64,000 nt of DNA from Saprospiraceae bacterium (GCA_028280415.1 JANQLV010000065.1:159016-223015), one strand, 5' to 3'. Shown: positions 47,120 to 57,530, counted from the stretch's first letter. The notes: generated by a model not told the origin, from the sequence alone. Numbers and translations: made by a program.

Positions 47120-48640
47120 ATGTCAGATTCTAAATACCCCGTAAAATCTATCGGGGCATACAAAAAGAAGGGAAACGATTTATCCAATTATGTATTCGGT
47201 AAAGTACAACCACAGGCACTTCCACTGGAGGAAGCTGTATTGGGGGCCATTATGCTCGATAAAGATGCCTTGCCGGTTGTCCTTGATATTCTCCAAGCCG
47301 AGAGTTTTTACTCCGATGGGCATAAACAAATCTACAGAGCAATGCTCAAGCTCTTTGAAAGAACACAACCCGTTGACCTGCTGACCGTTACAGAGGAGTT
47401 GAAAAAAGCAGGGGATCTGGAAATGATTGGAGGCCCTTACTACCTGGTTGAACTGACGAACAGAGTTGCTTCTGCGGCCAATATCGAATACCACGCCCGG
47501 ATTATTTCACAAAAACATATTCAGCGAGAATTAATTAGTGTCTCGACCAAGATCATTCGGGATGCTTATGAAGATACTACAGATGTTTTCCAATTATTGG
47601 ATGATGCGGAACAGGGCTTATTTCAGATCACTCAGCAAAATCTTAGTCGCGGTTACGAAAGCATTGGTACGATTGCCAGTCGGGCATTGAAATCACTGGA
47701 GGAACTATCCGAAAAGGAAGAAGGGCTGACTGGAGTACCTACCGGGTTTACGGATCTCGATCGGCTGACTTCCGGATGGCAACCCTCGGATTTGATTATC
47801 GTAGCAGCCAGGCCAGGGATGGGAAAAACGGCTTTTACGCTGGCACTCGCCCGAAACGCTGCACTCGATTTTGGAAAGGGCGTTGCGATATTCTCATTGG
47901 AGATGGCAAATGTACAATTGGTACAGCGTCTTATTTCTATGGAGGCGGAAATCCCGGGTAGCAAATTACGGAGTGGCCAACTGGAAGAGTATGAGTGGCA
48001 ACAATTACATAGCGCTATTGAAAAAATGAGTGAAATTCCTCTTTTTATTGATGATACTCCGGGGATTAATATCTTTGAACTAAGAGCAAAGTGTCGTCGA
48101 CTTAAGATGCAACACGATATCCAGATGGTGATTATTGATTACTTGCAATTGATGACTGGTGGTCCGGATCAGAAAGGAGGAAACCGGGAGCAAGAAATCA
48201 GTGCGATCTCCCGGGCCCTTAAAGGACTTGCCAAAGAACTGCACGTTCCGGTAATCGCGCTTTCTCAGTTGAGTCGTGCAGTAGAAACGAGGGGAGGGAA
48301 TAAACGGCCTCAGCTCTCGGATCTTCGTGAGAGTGGTGCGATTGAACAGGATGCGGATATTGTTTCCTTTATCTATCGTCCGGAATATTATAATATCCTG
48401 GAAGATGAGGAAGGGCAATCGCTTAAGGGAGTCGGAGAAATTATTGTAGCCAAACACCGTAACGGGGCTCTTAAGACAGTTAAATTGAAATTTACCGATC
48501 ACTTTGCAAAATTCTCCAACTTGGATGATCCCAATTTCAATGAATTACTGGGAGGCGATAGCAATGATGGATTCCCGGATAATCCGACCAATATGATCAC
48601 CCGTTCCTCCAGAATGAACGATGATGATATCCCCTTCTAG
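47120..48640 (+). CDS. dnaB: Replicative DNA helicase DnaB
   Basis: A 506-residue hexameric helicase that unwinds DNA at the fork. The N-terminal helical domain (about 28-125; PLEEAVLGAIMLDKDALP) and the RecA-like domain are complete: Walker A AARPGMGKTAFTLAL near 230, EMANVQLVQRLIS near 262, Walker B VIIDYLQLMTG near 337, ALSQLSRAVETR near 380 and DLRESGAIEQDADIV near 398. No intein interrupts the motifs. It follows the oriC-like region. Confidence 0.96.
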   Translation: MSDSKYPVKSIGAYKKKGNDLSNYVFGKVQPQALPLEEAVLGAIMLDKDALPVVLDILQAESFYSDGHKQIYRAMLKLFERTQPVDLLTVTEELKKAGDLEMIGGPYYLVELTNRVASAANIEYHARIISQKHIQRELISVSTKIIRDAYEDTTDVFQLLDDAEQGLFQITQQNLSRGYESIGTIASRALKSLEELSEKEEGLTGVPTGFTDLDRLTSGWQPSDLIIVAARPGMGKTAFTLALARNAALDFGKGVAIFSLEMANVQLVQRLISMEAEIPGSKLRSGQLEEYEWQQLHSAIEKMSEIPLFIDDTPGINIFELRAKCRRLKMQHDIQMVIIDYLQLMTGGPDQKGGNREQEISAISRALKGLAKELHVPVIALSQLSRAVETRGGNKRPQLSDLRESGAIEQDADIVSFIYRPEYYNILEDEEGQSLKGVGEIIVAKHRNGALKTVKLKFTDHFAKFSNLDDPNFNELLGGDSNDGFPDNPTNMITRSSRMNDDDIPF

Positions 48641-48696
48641 CAATTTTTCCTAAAGCCTTAAAAACAAGGCTTTATAGGTTTTAATTTAACCAGCTA

Positions 48697-49452
48697 ATGT
48701 CTAAAGAGAATAAACCAGAAGAGCAAATAAATACCGGGGAAGGGGTACGACTTAATAAATATGTAGCTCATTGTGGTATTTGCTCTCGACGGAAAGCTGC
48801 GGAATATATTCAACAAGGCCTGGTAAAAGTTAACGATACCATCGTAAAAGAGCCGGGTTACCGTGTACAGCTATCCGACCAGGTATTTTTCAAAAATGAA
48901 ATCATTCAGCCGGAGGTAAAAAAAGTATATCTCTTAATGAATAAACCCCGGAATACGATCACTACCGCAAATGATGACCGGGGACGCCGGACAGTACTTG
49001 ATTTGATTGGTGATTCTGTTGATGTTCGAATATTTCCGGTTGGTAGGCTGGATCGCGAAACTACGGGCCTCTTACTATTGACTAATGATGGAGATCTTAC
49101 AAAAAAGCTGTCTCACCCCAGTCATGAAGTAGAAAAATTTTATCATATCACCCTGGATAAACCGGTTAAAGAAAACCATATCCGTCAAATTCGGGAAGGA
49201 ATTACCCTCGAAGATGGATTTGTACCGGTTGATTCCGTTGGCTACATTACTAATGCAGGCAAAGAAGAAGTAGGGATTGAAATACACATCGGAAGAAACA
49301 GAATTGTCAGAAGGATTTTCGAACATTTCGGTTATGTTGTTAAAAAACTGGATCGTACCTATTATGCGGGGCTGACTAAAAAGAACTTGCCGCGGGGCAG
49401 GTTTCGCCATTTGACGGAGAAAGAAATCCTGATGCTTAAACATTTTGTCTAA
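48697..49452 (+). CDS. rRNA pseudouridine synthase, RsuA/RluB family
   Basis: A 251-residue protein with an N-terminal S4 RNA-binding domain (VRLNKYVAHCGICSRRKAAE near 17-36) and the RsuA-type catalytic domain: YLLMNKPRNTITTANDDRGR near 76-95 and the active-site motif VGRLDRETTGLLLLTNDGD near 114 (Asp is the nucleophile). It converts uridine to pseudouridine in rRNA; RluB, RluE and RluF types are not separable here. Confidence 0.92.
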   Translation: MSKENKPEEQINTGEGVRLNKYVAHCGICSRRKAAEYIQQGLVKVNDTIVKEPGYRVQLSDQVFFKNEIIQPEVKKVYLLMNKPRNTITTANDDRGRRTVLDLIGDSVDVRIFPVGRLDRETTGLLLLTNDGDLTKKLSHPSHEVEKFYHITLDKPVKENHIRQIREGITLEDGFVPVDSVGYITNAGKEEVGIEIHIGRNRIVRRIFEHFGYVVKKLDRTYYAGLTKKNLPRGRFRHLTEKEILMLKHFV

Positions 49453-49508
49453 GGTTCCCTCTATTTTTTATTATACCTGCAGATGTATATAATGAATTTG
49501 ACAGAATA

Positions 49509-49892
49509 TTAGCACTTGTCTTCCTTTTTTGAAGCAATTTCCCAAAAAGTGTCGCTTTTATCCTCGCCGGGGCGATCCGGGCAGGGGAAATCCTTTTCAA
49601 TCAAAATATTGAGCTTTTCCGTATCAGAAACCGGATAAGCATATTCCATCCCTACCTGCCCGGTCGTGATCCATTGCTGTGCTTCTTTCTTCGGAATGCT
49701 GACTCTAAGCTCATTGTCCTGTAAAGAAGCTTTTAAGTTTTCTGCGCTTTCACTAATCTGTAATCCAAAACTAAAAGTGATCTTGTTTCCCAACTGAATA
49801 TGTTCTTCAAGATTACCATTTTCAGCTAATTGTGATAGTTCTGATTTACGAATTCTTATTCTGATGCTATTATGGGTAGTTCGAAGTTTCAT
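49509..49892 (-). CDS. Small conserved protein of unknown function
   Basis: A 127-residue soluble protein without signal peptide. The first 25 residues alternate charged and hydrophobic (LRTTHNSIRIRIRKSELSQL) and the whole appears beta-rich; the end carries two Cys (FPCPDRPGEDKSDTFWEI near 102 and the C-terminal Cys). It resembles a short uncharacterised family I have seen in Bacteroidota, but I cannot name it with confidence. It has its own promoter. Confidence 0.65.
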   Translation of the reverse strand: MKLRTTHNSIRIRIRKSELSQLAENGNLEEHIQLGNKITFSFGLQISESAENLKASLQDNELRVSIPKKEAQQWITTGQVGMEYAYPVSDTEKLNILIEKDFPCPDRPGEDKSDTFWEIASKKEDKC

Positions 49893-49908
49893 CTCTACAA
49901 AAGTTTAT

Positions 49909-49940
49909 CAAAATTAATAATTATCTCCCGCCTTTACCAA
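49909..49940 (-). promoter_or_regulatory. Promoter of the 49509-49892 gene
   Basis: On the minus strand TTG, 21 bases, then TAATTTTG (49916-49909), 16 bases before the ATG. Fits TTG-N17-23-TAnnTTTG. Confidence 0.5.
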
Positions 49941-50114
49941 ACTCGCAGGCTGACCTTTTAGATGTCAATTCCGATGAAATTAAAATTTGCTTAAGCTCAA
50001 TAGGATTTCTTCTTTAGCAAAATTTCACATATTAAACCGCCGGAAAATACGTTTAAAGCTAAAACGGTTAAAATTTTAGCGTATTCTCTTATTAGACAGA
50101 CAAAGAAATATGAC

Positions 50115-50122
50115 TATATTTG
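50115..50122 (+). promoter_or_regulatory. -7 box of the SPOR-protein gene, fixes its start
   Basis: TATATTTG matches TAnnTTTG and ends 25 bases before the ATG at 50148. An in-frame start at 50124 would lie upstream of or at the predicted transcription start, so 50148 is preferred. Confidence 0.5.
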
Positions 50123-50147
50123 ATTGTTTATTAAAAACAATAGCGTT

Positions 50148-51986
50148 ATGAAACATTATGCAAACATACTATTCGCTGTCTTTTTGGCGGCTGGCTTAAG
50201 CACTTCTAAAGCCAATACCACGGTTGACTATACTTTTACAATCCACATTGGAGCATTCGTTAATGCTAAATTGACGGATTTCGAAAATATACGCCCTTAC
50301 GGCTATTTATACACGCAAAAATTTAATAATCTTTTGCAGATTTACATGGGAGATTATTCTTCTGAGGCAGCGGCGTCCAAAATACTTACAGAAGTCAAAA
50401 AAAATGGTTACCCCGATGCTTTTATCACACGTAGAAAACTGGATGATGGGGAGCCCGGCTCAGTTATTCAATTGGGGATTGAAAAAATAGGAAGTAATAT
50501 CGACTGGTCCTATTATATTCAGGCGGGACCTTTACAAGCTTATCAGGATGGGAAGGATGTCAAAATTGTGACTGGTCCTTTTGAAAATCTGGAAATAGCT
50601 CAACAACGTTTGATTGCTTTAAGACAAATTGGTTTTGAAGAGGCTTTTGTAAAAAATGTGAATACCGTATTACTGCATGAGGTTACAGAGTTTGAAACCG
50701 GAGGAATTGCTACGCCAACTACTTATGAAACAATTATCGCCCCCGGAGAACCTGCTGAGGAACTTGTTATTGCGGAGATTCCGTCTAAGAATAAAAGTAC
50801 GGTTCCGGACTTGATGACTCGTAAAAAGGGGCTTTCTAAAAAAGGTGGTATCCTAAAAGAAGAGGCAAGACCTAAAACTTACGAGGCGGTAATTGTGCCA
50901 AAATCCAAACCTGCTACTCCTGTTGAAACAGCTCCGGCACCTGTAGCAAAGACTAAAGCCAAAAAGAAAATAGCTTCTAAAACTTTGGCAAGCCCAACGA
51001 TTCGTCCTAAAGTGAAAAGGACTTCTGTTCTTCGATTACAAGAAGTACTTAAACAGGAAGGAACATACAAAGGAAGCCTTGATGGTTATTACGGGGCCGG
51101 TACAAAAAAAGGATTCGAAAACTTTTATGCAAAAGATCGGGAAATCCGGAAATACCGATTGCTTTCCGAAATTTATTCGGAGGAAGAAAGTGAAACAAAC
51201 GAAGTACAGGAGATTATTGACGAAATGGAGAACGATATGGCTATTGGTGTAAGTAAACTGAAAAACCATAAATCACCGCTTTCCAAAGCGTATCAGGCCT
51301 ATGGTATTTTTAAGTTAAGTGGTAAAAACAAAGAAACAGATCGTTTGATGAATCAGGCCATTAAAGAAAGTTTTTCCAATAATAAAATGAAAAACAAGGC
51401 GCCTTTTGATTATAAAGCTACTTATTCTTACAGTAGCTACAAGCAGTTTATTAAACATCTTCGATATATTCATAGCGCTAGTGAGGATGATATTGCGGTA
51501 CCTTGCTGGTTGTTTGAAAACCATAAACAGGATGCTATAGCCGCTTTTGATCCCGCAAATGAACTGACTTCCGGGGACTATAAAATTCAGGATTGTGGAA
51601 ATATATTAAATTGGGAAAGCCTCAGATTATTGAAAACTATAATGATGGAAATGACGCCTGAGCCAGATAAATTAAGCAAAAAAGAATTAGCCGTGGCTCA
51701 ATCAAAACGAGCTGGTTTAATCTTGTTTCCACAAGCTCAAAGTGTTGAAGACTACAAGAAAATTGATGCCTGGAATACTAAGTTATGGGAAGGGCTTGAT
51801 CAATGGGCTACTGCTGATCCTTTGCATCAAAGATTTATGAAACCATTGAAAATAGCTTATTTCCAGTCCTGGGCTTTGCTGGAAGATCACTTCATGAATC
51901 AGGGTTTAAGTCCAAAAGAAGCCAGAGGACTTTCTCTCTGCGTACTCGAAACGATTGTTGATCCATATCTTTCAAGATATTATTAA
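50148..51986 (+). CDS. SPOR-like and peptidoglycan-binding-like secreted protein
   Basis: 612 residues from the ATG at 50148 with a signal peptide (1-22). Two SPOR-like segments (about 28-95: YTFTIHIGAFVNAKL; about 120-170: YYIQAGPLQAYQDG ... GPFENLEIAQQRL), a Pro/Lys/Ala-rich linker, and a PG_binding_1-like unit near 293-327 (RLQEVLKQEGTYKGSLDGYYG). The last ~270 residues are helical and unrecognised. It is probably a periplasmic cell-wall-binding protein. Stands alone, with promoter and a downstream hairpin. Confidence 0.7.
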   Translation: MKHYANILFAVFLAAGLSTSKANTTVDYTFTIHIGAFVNAKLTDFENIRPYGYLYTQKFNNLLQIYMGDYSSEAAASKILTEVKKNGYPDAFITRRKLDDGEPGSVIQLGIEKIGSNIDWSYYIQAGPLQAYQDGKDVKIVTGPFENLEIAQQRLIALRQIGFEEAFVKNVNTVLLHEVTEFETGGIATPTTYETIIAPGEPAEELVIAEIPSKNKSTVPDLMTRKKGLSKKGGILKEEARPKTYEAVIVPKSKPATPVETAPAPVAKTKAKKKIASKTLASPTIRPKVKRTSVLRLQEVLKQEGTYKGSLDGYYGAGTKKGFENFYAKDREIRKYRLLSEIYSEEESETNEVQEIIDEMENDMAIGVSKLKNHKSPLSKAYQAYGIFKLSGKNKETDRLMNQAIKESFSNNKMKNKAPFDYKATYSYSSYKQFIKHLRYIHSASEDDIAVPCWLFENHKQDAIAAFDPANELTSGDYKIQDCGNILNWESLRLLKTIMMEMTPEPDKLSKKELAVAQSKRAGLILFPQAQSVEDYKKIDAWNTKLWEGLDQWATADPLHQRFMKPLKIAYFQSWALLEDHFMNQGLSPKEARGLSLCVLETIVDPYLSRYY

Positions 51987-52025
51987 AACACAATCAAGTA
52001 GATTCAGTTTTAGTAAAATTGGCAA

Positions 52026-52057
52026 GGGCGGTCATTTCATAAGCAAAATGACCGCCC
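52026..52057. terminator. Hairpin between convergent genes
   Basis: 12-bp perfect arms rich in GC (GGGCGGTCATTT at 52026-52037, complement at 52046-52057), 8-base loop, between two convergent stops. No long T-run on either side. Confidence 0.6.
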
Positions 52058-52082
52058 CTGGTATGTCTTGAAATTCAAACTT

Positions 52083-52589
52083 TTATTTTGCAAAAAAGCT
52101 AAATCGAAACCGCGTTTCAATCGTCTGCTGCGGAACGGCTTTTAGTCTTAGCTTCACAAAAATATTAAATTTCGTATGTTCAAAAAACTGCTTGGCATCT
52201 ACCAGCGTGGCAAAAATATCTAAATCTTCTCGGACATTATTCTGCACTACCGGTAGCCAGAAAATCTCTTTCGACTGAGTCTCATCATCTGTAAAAATTT
52301 CCACCGATACATCCTGAATAAAACGATAATCCCCAATGCCGGAAAAAATAGTCGACATCCTGGCAGTACCGGGATTGATCGCTCTCAAATCCGAAGGGCT
52401 AACATTATTGGCAGAAAGATAATCGCCAATGGATATATTGTCCAGATAAAAATAATGGGTTTCTAATGTATTTAATCCAGCAGGAATCGTAAACTCCCTT
52501 TCGTAGGCCATTTCGAATAAAACTTCGTCGTTTTTATTACAACCGCTGATTATAAAGACTGCTAGTAAAAGTGGAATTATTTTATACAT
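52083..52589 (-). CDS. Lipoprotein, function unknown
   Basis: A 168-residue protein with a clear lipoprotein signal (VFIISGCNKND, Cys at 17) and a beta-rich mature domain (YEREFTIPAGLNTLETHYFYL near 29; LDIFATLVDAKQFFEHTKF near 123). No family recognised. The C-terminus ends in an aromatic strand (RFRFSFFAK). A weak TAATTTTG box lies 80 bases upstream on the minus strand. Confidence 0.65.
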   Translation of the reverse strand: MYKIIPLLLAVFIISGCNKNDEVLFEMAYEREFTIPAGLNTLETHYFYLDNISIGDYLSANNVSPSDLRAINPGTARMSTIFSGIGDYRFIQDVSVEIFTDDETQSKEIFWLPVVQNNVREDLDIFATLVDAKQFFEHTKFNIFVKLRLKAVPQQTIETRFRFSFFAK

Positions 52590-52787
52590 AAGACATCAAT
52601 TTCAAATTGGAAAACTTCGAATCCCGACCTCTAAATCTTCTTCTTTCTTATCTAACGCAGGATTTTATCAAAATTATTCATTTGTTTCAAATTTATAATT
52701 ATTTTTAGTCAAAGCTTATAAACTCTTTCTGCCAGCCGACAGATTAAAATTTTTGTAAAAAGCTATTCAACACCTTCAAAATTAATT

Positions 52788-54710
52788 ATGGGCGAACAAA
52801 AAGTCTCTCTTTTAACTGATCAGGCACAAATGCATCGCTTTGTGCGCTACCTGTTAGACGATGTGCAGGCATTACAATATATGATTGAAAATGATTGGTT
52901 TGAAAAAGGTATTACGCGTATTGGAGCTGAACAGGAAATGTGTTTGGTTGATGCAAAGACCTTTAAACCTGCGCCCATTGCAATGGAAGCACTGGATACG
53001 ATGAAAAGCTATCCCTGGGTAGAAACGGAGCTGGCGAGGTTTAATCTTGAAACCAATATGACACCCCGTGAGCTTAAAGGCAAATGCCTGAGCCAGATGG
53101 AGCAGGAAAATCTCGGCAACTTAAAAAAACTCAGGGCCAAACTGGCCAAGCTGGACGCTAAACTGATTCTGACGGGGATTCTGCCAACTTTGCGTAAACC
53201 GCACCTGGGGATGCATAACCTTACGCCGAAGAAACGCTATTTCGCCTTGATGGAAGCGATTAATCGACAGTTGATTGGCAATGCCTATGAATTGCGGCTT
53301 ACAGGGATCGATGAATTACTCGTAAGGCATGATTCCCCCTTGCTGGAGGCTTGTAATACCAGTTTTCAGGTACATTTGCAGGTAGCCCCTGAGGAATTTG
53401 TTCAAATGTATAATATTGCTCAGGCATTGGCGGCACCGATTATGGCTATTGCCGCAAATTCTCCAATCGTCTTCGGAAGACGTTTGTGGCACGAAAGCCG
53501 GATTGCGCTTTTTCAGCAATCCCTCGATACGCGTACAACCCACGATCACATGCGGGAACGTTATCCAAGGGTAAGTTTTGGAAGTGACTGGCTGCGAAAA
53601 TCTGTACTCAACATTCATCGTGAAGATATTGCACGCTTCAGAGTGTTGATCAGTGGAGATATCGAAGAAAGTGCGATTAAAATGATCAGTGAAAATAAAG
53701 TACCCAAGCTCCGTGCATTGCAAGTACACAATTCTACGGTTTATCGCTGGAATCGTCCTTGTTTTGGGGTTAGCCCCAATGGGAAACCACATCTTCGAAT
53801 TGAAAACAGAGTCTTGCCTTCCGGACCGACTGTCATAGACGAAATAGCCAATGCTGCACTTTGGATCGGTGCAATGGTCGCTTATGGCAAACAGTATAAA
53901 GATATCTCCAAACACATCTCTTTTGATGATGTCAGAGATAATTTTGGAAAAGCTGCCCGCTTCGGTATCGATTCGACGTTTACCTGGTTTAAGGATAAAA
54001 AAATATCTTCCTGCGAATTGATCAAAAAAGAAATTCTTCCAATGGCCAGAAAAGGTCTGGAAGATTCTAAAGTAAATAAATCGGACATTAGCCGTTACCT
54101 GGATATTATTGAAGAAAGAGCTGATCAGCATATGAATGGAGCCAGGTGGCAATTACGTGCTTTTACCAAGCTTATTAAAGAAACCAATCAAGACGAAGCT
54201 GCAACAGTTATGACTGCAGCTATTATTCAAAATCAGGAGCAGGAACTGCCCGTTCATAAATGGAAAATGCCGGAATTATCTGATCTTAAAGAATACCGAC
54301 CTTCAAAAATCACTGTTGAAGAATTTATGATGACAGATTTATTCACAGTCCAGAAGGACGATATCATTGGACTTGTTGCCGAAATGATGGACTGGCGAAA
54401 AATACGTTACACCCCTGTTGAAGATACCAAGGGTAATCTGATTGGATTAGTCACATCCAGACTTTTGCTTCGACACCTGATTCAGAATCCGGAACTCAAA
54501 GGGAAAGTGACTCTGGTCAAGGATATTATGATCAAGGATCCGATAACCATTAAACCGGAAACCACTATTACCGAAGCGATGAGGATTATGCGAAAGAACA
54601 AAATCGGATGTTTGCCTGTCGTAAAAGGAAAAGAATTGATAGGCTTAATTACCGAAATGGATTTTCTCAGAATTTCCGGTCGCCTGATAGAGAGACTGGA
54701 GGGGCAGTAG
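52788..54710 (+). CDS. GCS2-type glutamate-cysteine ligase-like protein fused to a CBS pair
   Basis: A 640-residue protein. Residues about 30-480 belong to the GCS2 (glutamate-cysteine ligase, glutamine-synthetase-like fold) superfamily: TRIGAEQEMCLVD near 42, FNLETNMTPRELKGKCL near 85, HNSTVYRWNRPCFGV near 313 and RIENRVLPSGPTVIDEIANA near 336. After a linker come two CBS domains (about 510-565: FMMTDLFTVQKDDII; about 580-638: IMIKDPITIKPETTITEAM and KIGCLPVVKGKELIGL), a module that usually binds adenine nucleotides. It would make a gamma-glutamyl-type bond, with the CBS pair sensing energy state; the acceptor is not known. Confidence 0.82.
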   Translation: MGEQKVSLLTDQAQMHRFVRYLLDDVQALQYMIENDWFEKGITRIGAEQEMCLVDAKTFKPAPIAMEALDTMKSYPWVETELARFNLETNMTPRELKGKCLSQMEQENLGNLKKLRAKLAKLDAKLILTGILPTLRKPHLGMHNLTPKKRYFALMEAINRQLIGNAYELRLTGIDELLVRHDSPLLEACNTSFQVHLQVAPEEFVQMYNIAQALAAPIMAIAANSPIVFGRRLWHESRIALFQQSLDTRTTHDHMRERYPRVSFGSDWLRKSVLNIHREDIARFRVLISGDIEESAIKMISENKVPKLRALQVHNSTVYRWNRPCFGVSPNGKPHLRIENRVLPSGPTVIDEIANAALWIGAMVAYGKQYKDISKHISFDDVRDNFGKAARFGIDSTFTWFKDKKISSCELIKKEILPMARKGLEDSKVNKSDISRYLDIIEERADQHMNGARWQLRAFTKLIKETNQDEAATVMTAAIIQNQEQELPVHKWKMPELSDLKEYRPSKITVEEFMMTDLFTVQKDDIIGLVAEMMDWRKIRYTPVEDTKGNLIGLVTSRLLLRHLIQNPELKGKVTLVKDIMIKDPITIKPETTITEAMRIMRKNKIGCLPVVKGKELIGLITEMDFLRISGRLIERLEGQ

Positions 54711-55012
54711 GTTTTTTGTTGAAATGGTATTCCAAATTTTTATTGGTATAAAAATGGTCTTGTAAAATTTTAATAAAGTTTACAAGAGTATTTTAGACTT
54801 GACTATAGATTGTCAAGAGGGCAATTTTTATCTTTTTTTGGGTAAAAACATTTACACTATTTTAATCATTATACTTTTAAAGGCGCGCTTAAACTTGCAA
54901 ATAGATAAAAGCACTTTGATAGTACTTTTCAAATCCGCTTTTGCAACTTTTATGGTATACGCAAGGTAGATAATGGTTGTTCTCAATTAACAGTTTTAAG
55001 AAGAGAAAAACA

Positions 55013-55174
55013 ATTGGTCTTGTTTACGAATAAGAATGGATAGCATTTTTGTTTCTGATGAAGCTTTTTCAGAGCTTATAACCTTTGGTTATCGGCGAAA
55101 AAGCCTGCTGTCCCGGTAGTCAGGAACTAAAATTTTGGACAAAAAGATATTTTCAGGTGACGATTTATTATTTC
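55013..55174 (+). repeat. Repeat copy B (pairs with copy A at 43991-44141)
   Basis: Same order of shared blocks as copy A, with about 25 extra bases before the right core. The core, 55140-55174, ends 26 bases before the aconitase -7 box, so it covers the place of an upstream activator or of the -33 region. AATTTTGGACAA at 55131-55142 also recurs at 60857-60868. Confidence 0.7.
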
Positions 55175-55200
55175 TGAATAAGACTATTATCTAAAAATGC

Positions 55201-55208
55201 TATTTTTG
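55201..55208 (+). promoter_or_regulatory. -7 box of the aconitase gene
   Basis: TATTTTTG matches TAnnTTTG, 51 bases before the ATG. No TTG is present at -33; the repeat core occupies the upstream side instead. Confidence 0.5.
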
Positions 55209-55259
55209 TGGCCTACTGTCAAAATCAGCAGGTTTATTAACCAAAAAAATTAATCCAAT

Positions 55260-57530
55260 ATGGCTTTTGATATCGATATGATTAAGGCTCACTACGAGTC
55301 GCTTCCTGGAAAAATCGCACAGGCGAGAGCGGTTTTACAAAGACCCCTGACTTTATCCGAAAAAATTCTTTATAGTCACCTTCATGCAGATTCTCCCTTG
55401 CAAAACTATTCCAGAGGGAACGATTATGTTTTCTTTTCTCCTGATCGGGTAGCTATGCAGGATGCAACTGCTCAAATGGCTCTACTCCAGTTTATGATGG
55501 CTGGTAAAAATAAAGTGGCAGTGCCTTCGACGGTACACTGTGATCACTTGATTCAGGCCAAAGTAGGAGCTGAGCAGGACTTGAAACATGCACTTGATAC
55601 CAGTTCTGAGGTTTTTGATTTTCTTCAATCTGTTTCAGAAAAATATGGTATTGGTTTCTGGAAACCCGGTGCGGGGATCATTCATCAAATCGTTTTGGAA
55701 AATTATGCTTTCCCCGGAGGGATGATGATCGGTACGGATTCACATACCGTAAATGCCGGTGGCCTGGGAATGGTCGCCATTGGTATTGGAGGTGCTGATG
55801 CGGTAGATGTGATGGCAGGAATGCCTTGGGAATTAAAAATGCCCAAACTGATTGGTGTGAAACTGACTGGTGAAATGAGTGGCTGGACCTCTTCTAAAGA
55901 TGTTATTCTTAAAGTAGCTGGCATCCTTACTGTAAAAGGAGGAACCGGAGCAATTGTTGAGTATTTCGGGCCGGGAGCAGAGTCGCTTTCTTGTACTGGA
56001 AAAGGTACTATCTGTAATATGGGAGCGGAAATCGGAGCGACAACTTCTACTTTTGGATATGATGACGCTATGCGTCGGTATCTGATTGCAACCGAACGGG
56101 CAGAGGTAGCTGAATTGGCAGATAGAGTTGCTGAGCACTTAGCCGGAGATGCAGAATGCTATGCTGATCCTGAAAAATATTTTGATCAGGTAATTGAAAT
56201 TGATCTTTCTACTTTAGAACCACATATCAATGGACCATATACCCCTGATCTGGCCTGGCCGATTTCTAAATTTGCTGATGCCGTTAAGGAAAATGGCTAT
56301 CCGCAGAAATTGGAAGTGGGGCTGATAGGATCATGTACCAACTCTTCTTATGAAGATTTGACCAGAGCAGCTTCACTTGCCCGACAAGCAGTAGAAAAGA
56401 ACTTAAAAGTACAATCCGAATTTACCGTAACACCGGGATCTGAGCAAATTCGATATACCGTTGAAAGAGATGGAATTCTGGATGACTTTGAAAAAATCGG
56501 AGGCATTGTTTTAGCCAATGCTTGTGGGCCATGCATCGGACAATGGGATCGACATACGGATGATCCAAGTCGCAAGAACTCCATTATTACTTCTTTCAAT
56601 CGTAATTTTACCAAACGTAACGATGGTAATCCGAATACCCATGCTTTTGTTGCATCCCCTGAGATTGTGACGGCGATGGCTATTTCCGGTGATCTGGCTT
56701 TTAACCCCTTGACGGATTCCTTGGAAAACGAAAACGGAGAATCAGTAAGACTCGAACCACCTACTGGAATCGAATTACCTCCTAAGGGTTTTGATGTGGA
56801 AGATCCAGGGTTTGTGGCACCACCGGAAGATGGCAGTGGGGTAGAAGTGGTCGTCAATCCGGAATCTAATCGGCTCCAATTACTGACGCCTTTTGAACCG
56901 ATTACAAATGATCAGTTGAAAGGAATGCGCGTATTGATCAAAGCAAAAGGAAAATGTACGACAGATCATATTTCTATGGCCGGTCCATGGCTGAAGTATC
57001 GGGGACATCTCGAAAATATTTCCAATAACTGCTATATCGGTGCTATCAACTATTTCAATGAAGAGGCAAATAATATTTTCAATCCGGAAACTGGAGCCTA
57101 CGGCCCGGTACCGGAAGTTGCAAAGTATTACAAGGCAAATGGAATTGGTTCGGTGGTATTTGGAGAGGAAAACCTGGGAGAAGGTTCTTCCCGCGAACAC
57201 GCTGCAATGGAGCCTCGTTTCCTTGGAGTGAAAGCAGTGATCGTAAAATCTTTCGCCAGAATCCACGAGACAAATCTGAAAAAGCAAGGTATGTTTGCAC
57301 TGACTTTTGTTAATCCTGCGGATTATGATAAAGTACGTCAGGATGATAAGATTGATTTATTAGGATTTGATGAAATGGCTCCGGGGAAAAATATGACAGT
57401 TGTACTTCACCATGCTGATGGCACTTCCGAAAGCTTCGAAGTCAAACACAGTTATAATGAGGCGCAAATTGAGTGGGTAAGAGCTGGTTCTGCCTTGAAT
57501 AAAATAAGAAATGAAGCAGGTGTAGCCTAG
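55260..57530 (+). CDS. Aconitate hydratase (mitochondrial-type)
   Basis: A 756-residue enzyme of the citric acid cycle interconverting citrate and isocitrate through a 4Fe-4S cluster. Cluster cysteines: [11 protein letters not shown] near 358 and [14 protein letters not shown] near 419 (Cys 421 and 424 region). Active-site segments [18 protein letters not shown] near 158 and [15 protein letters not shown] near 640 are present. The length and sequence fit the mitochondrial-type aconitase group rather than AcnB. It ends with a good terminator. Confidence 0.95.
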   Translation: MAFDIDMIKAHYESLPGKIAQARAVLQRPLTLSEKILYSHLHADSPLQNYSRGNDYVFFSPDRVAMQDATAQMALLQFMMAGKNKVAVPSTVHCDHLIQAKVGAEQDLKHALDTSSEVFDFLQSVSEKYGIGFWKPGAGIIHQIVLENYAFPGGMMIGTDSHTVNAGGLGMVAIGIGGADAVDVMAGMPWELKMPKLIGVKLTGEMSGWTSSKDVILKVAGILTVKGGTGAIVEYFGPGAESLSCTGKGTICNMGAEIGATTSTFGYDDAMRRYLIATERAEVAELADRVAEHLAGDAECYADPEKYFDQVIEIDLSTLEPHINGPYTPDLAWPISKFADAVKENGYPQKLEVGLIGSCTNSSYEDLTRAASLARQAVEKNLKVQSEFTVTPGSEQIRYTVERDGILDDFEKIGGIVLANACGPCIGQWDRHTDDPSRKNSIITSFNRNFTKRNDGNPNTHAFVASPEIVTAMAISGDLAFNPLTDSLENENGESVRLEPPTGIELPPKGFDVEDPGFVAPPEDGSGVEVVVNPESNRLQLLTPFEPITNDQLKGMRVLIKAKGKCTTDHISMAGPWLKYRGHLENISNNCYIGAINYFNEEANNIFNPETGAYGPVPEVAKYYKANGIGSVVFGEENLGEGSSREHAAMEPRFLGVKAVIVKSFARIHETNLKKQGMFALTFVNPADYDKVRQDDKIDLLGFDEMAPGKNMTVVLHHADGTSESFEVKHSYNEAQIEWVRAGSALNKIRNEAGVA

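Larger units (their letters stand above)
54711..55259. other. 549-bp intergenic region before aconitase, holding repeat copy B
   Basis: No gene. It begins with an imperfect hairpin (CTTGTAAA at 54759-54766, TTTACAAG at 54779-54786) that may end the previous transcript. Then come the repeat copy B (55013-55174) and the aconitase -7 box (55201-55208). Confidence 0.5.

Noticed and set aside
53316..54152. 278-codon open frame on the minus strand inside the GCS2-CBS gene
   Set aside because: It lies fully antisense to a strongly supported gene and its translation has no recognisable domain or signal.
56348..56857. 169-codon minus-strand frame inside the aconitase gene
   Set aside because: Antisense to the cluster-binding region of aconitase; Ser/Pro-rich shadow composition.
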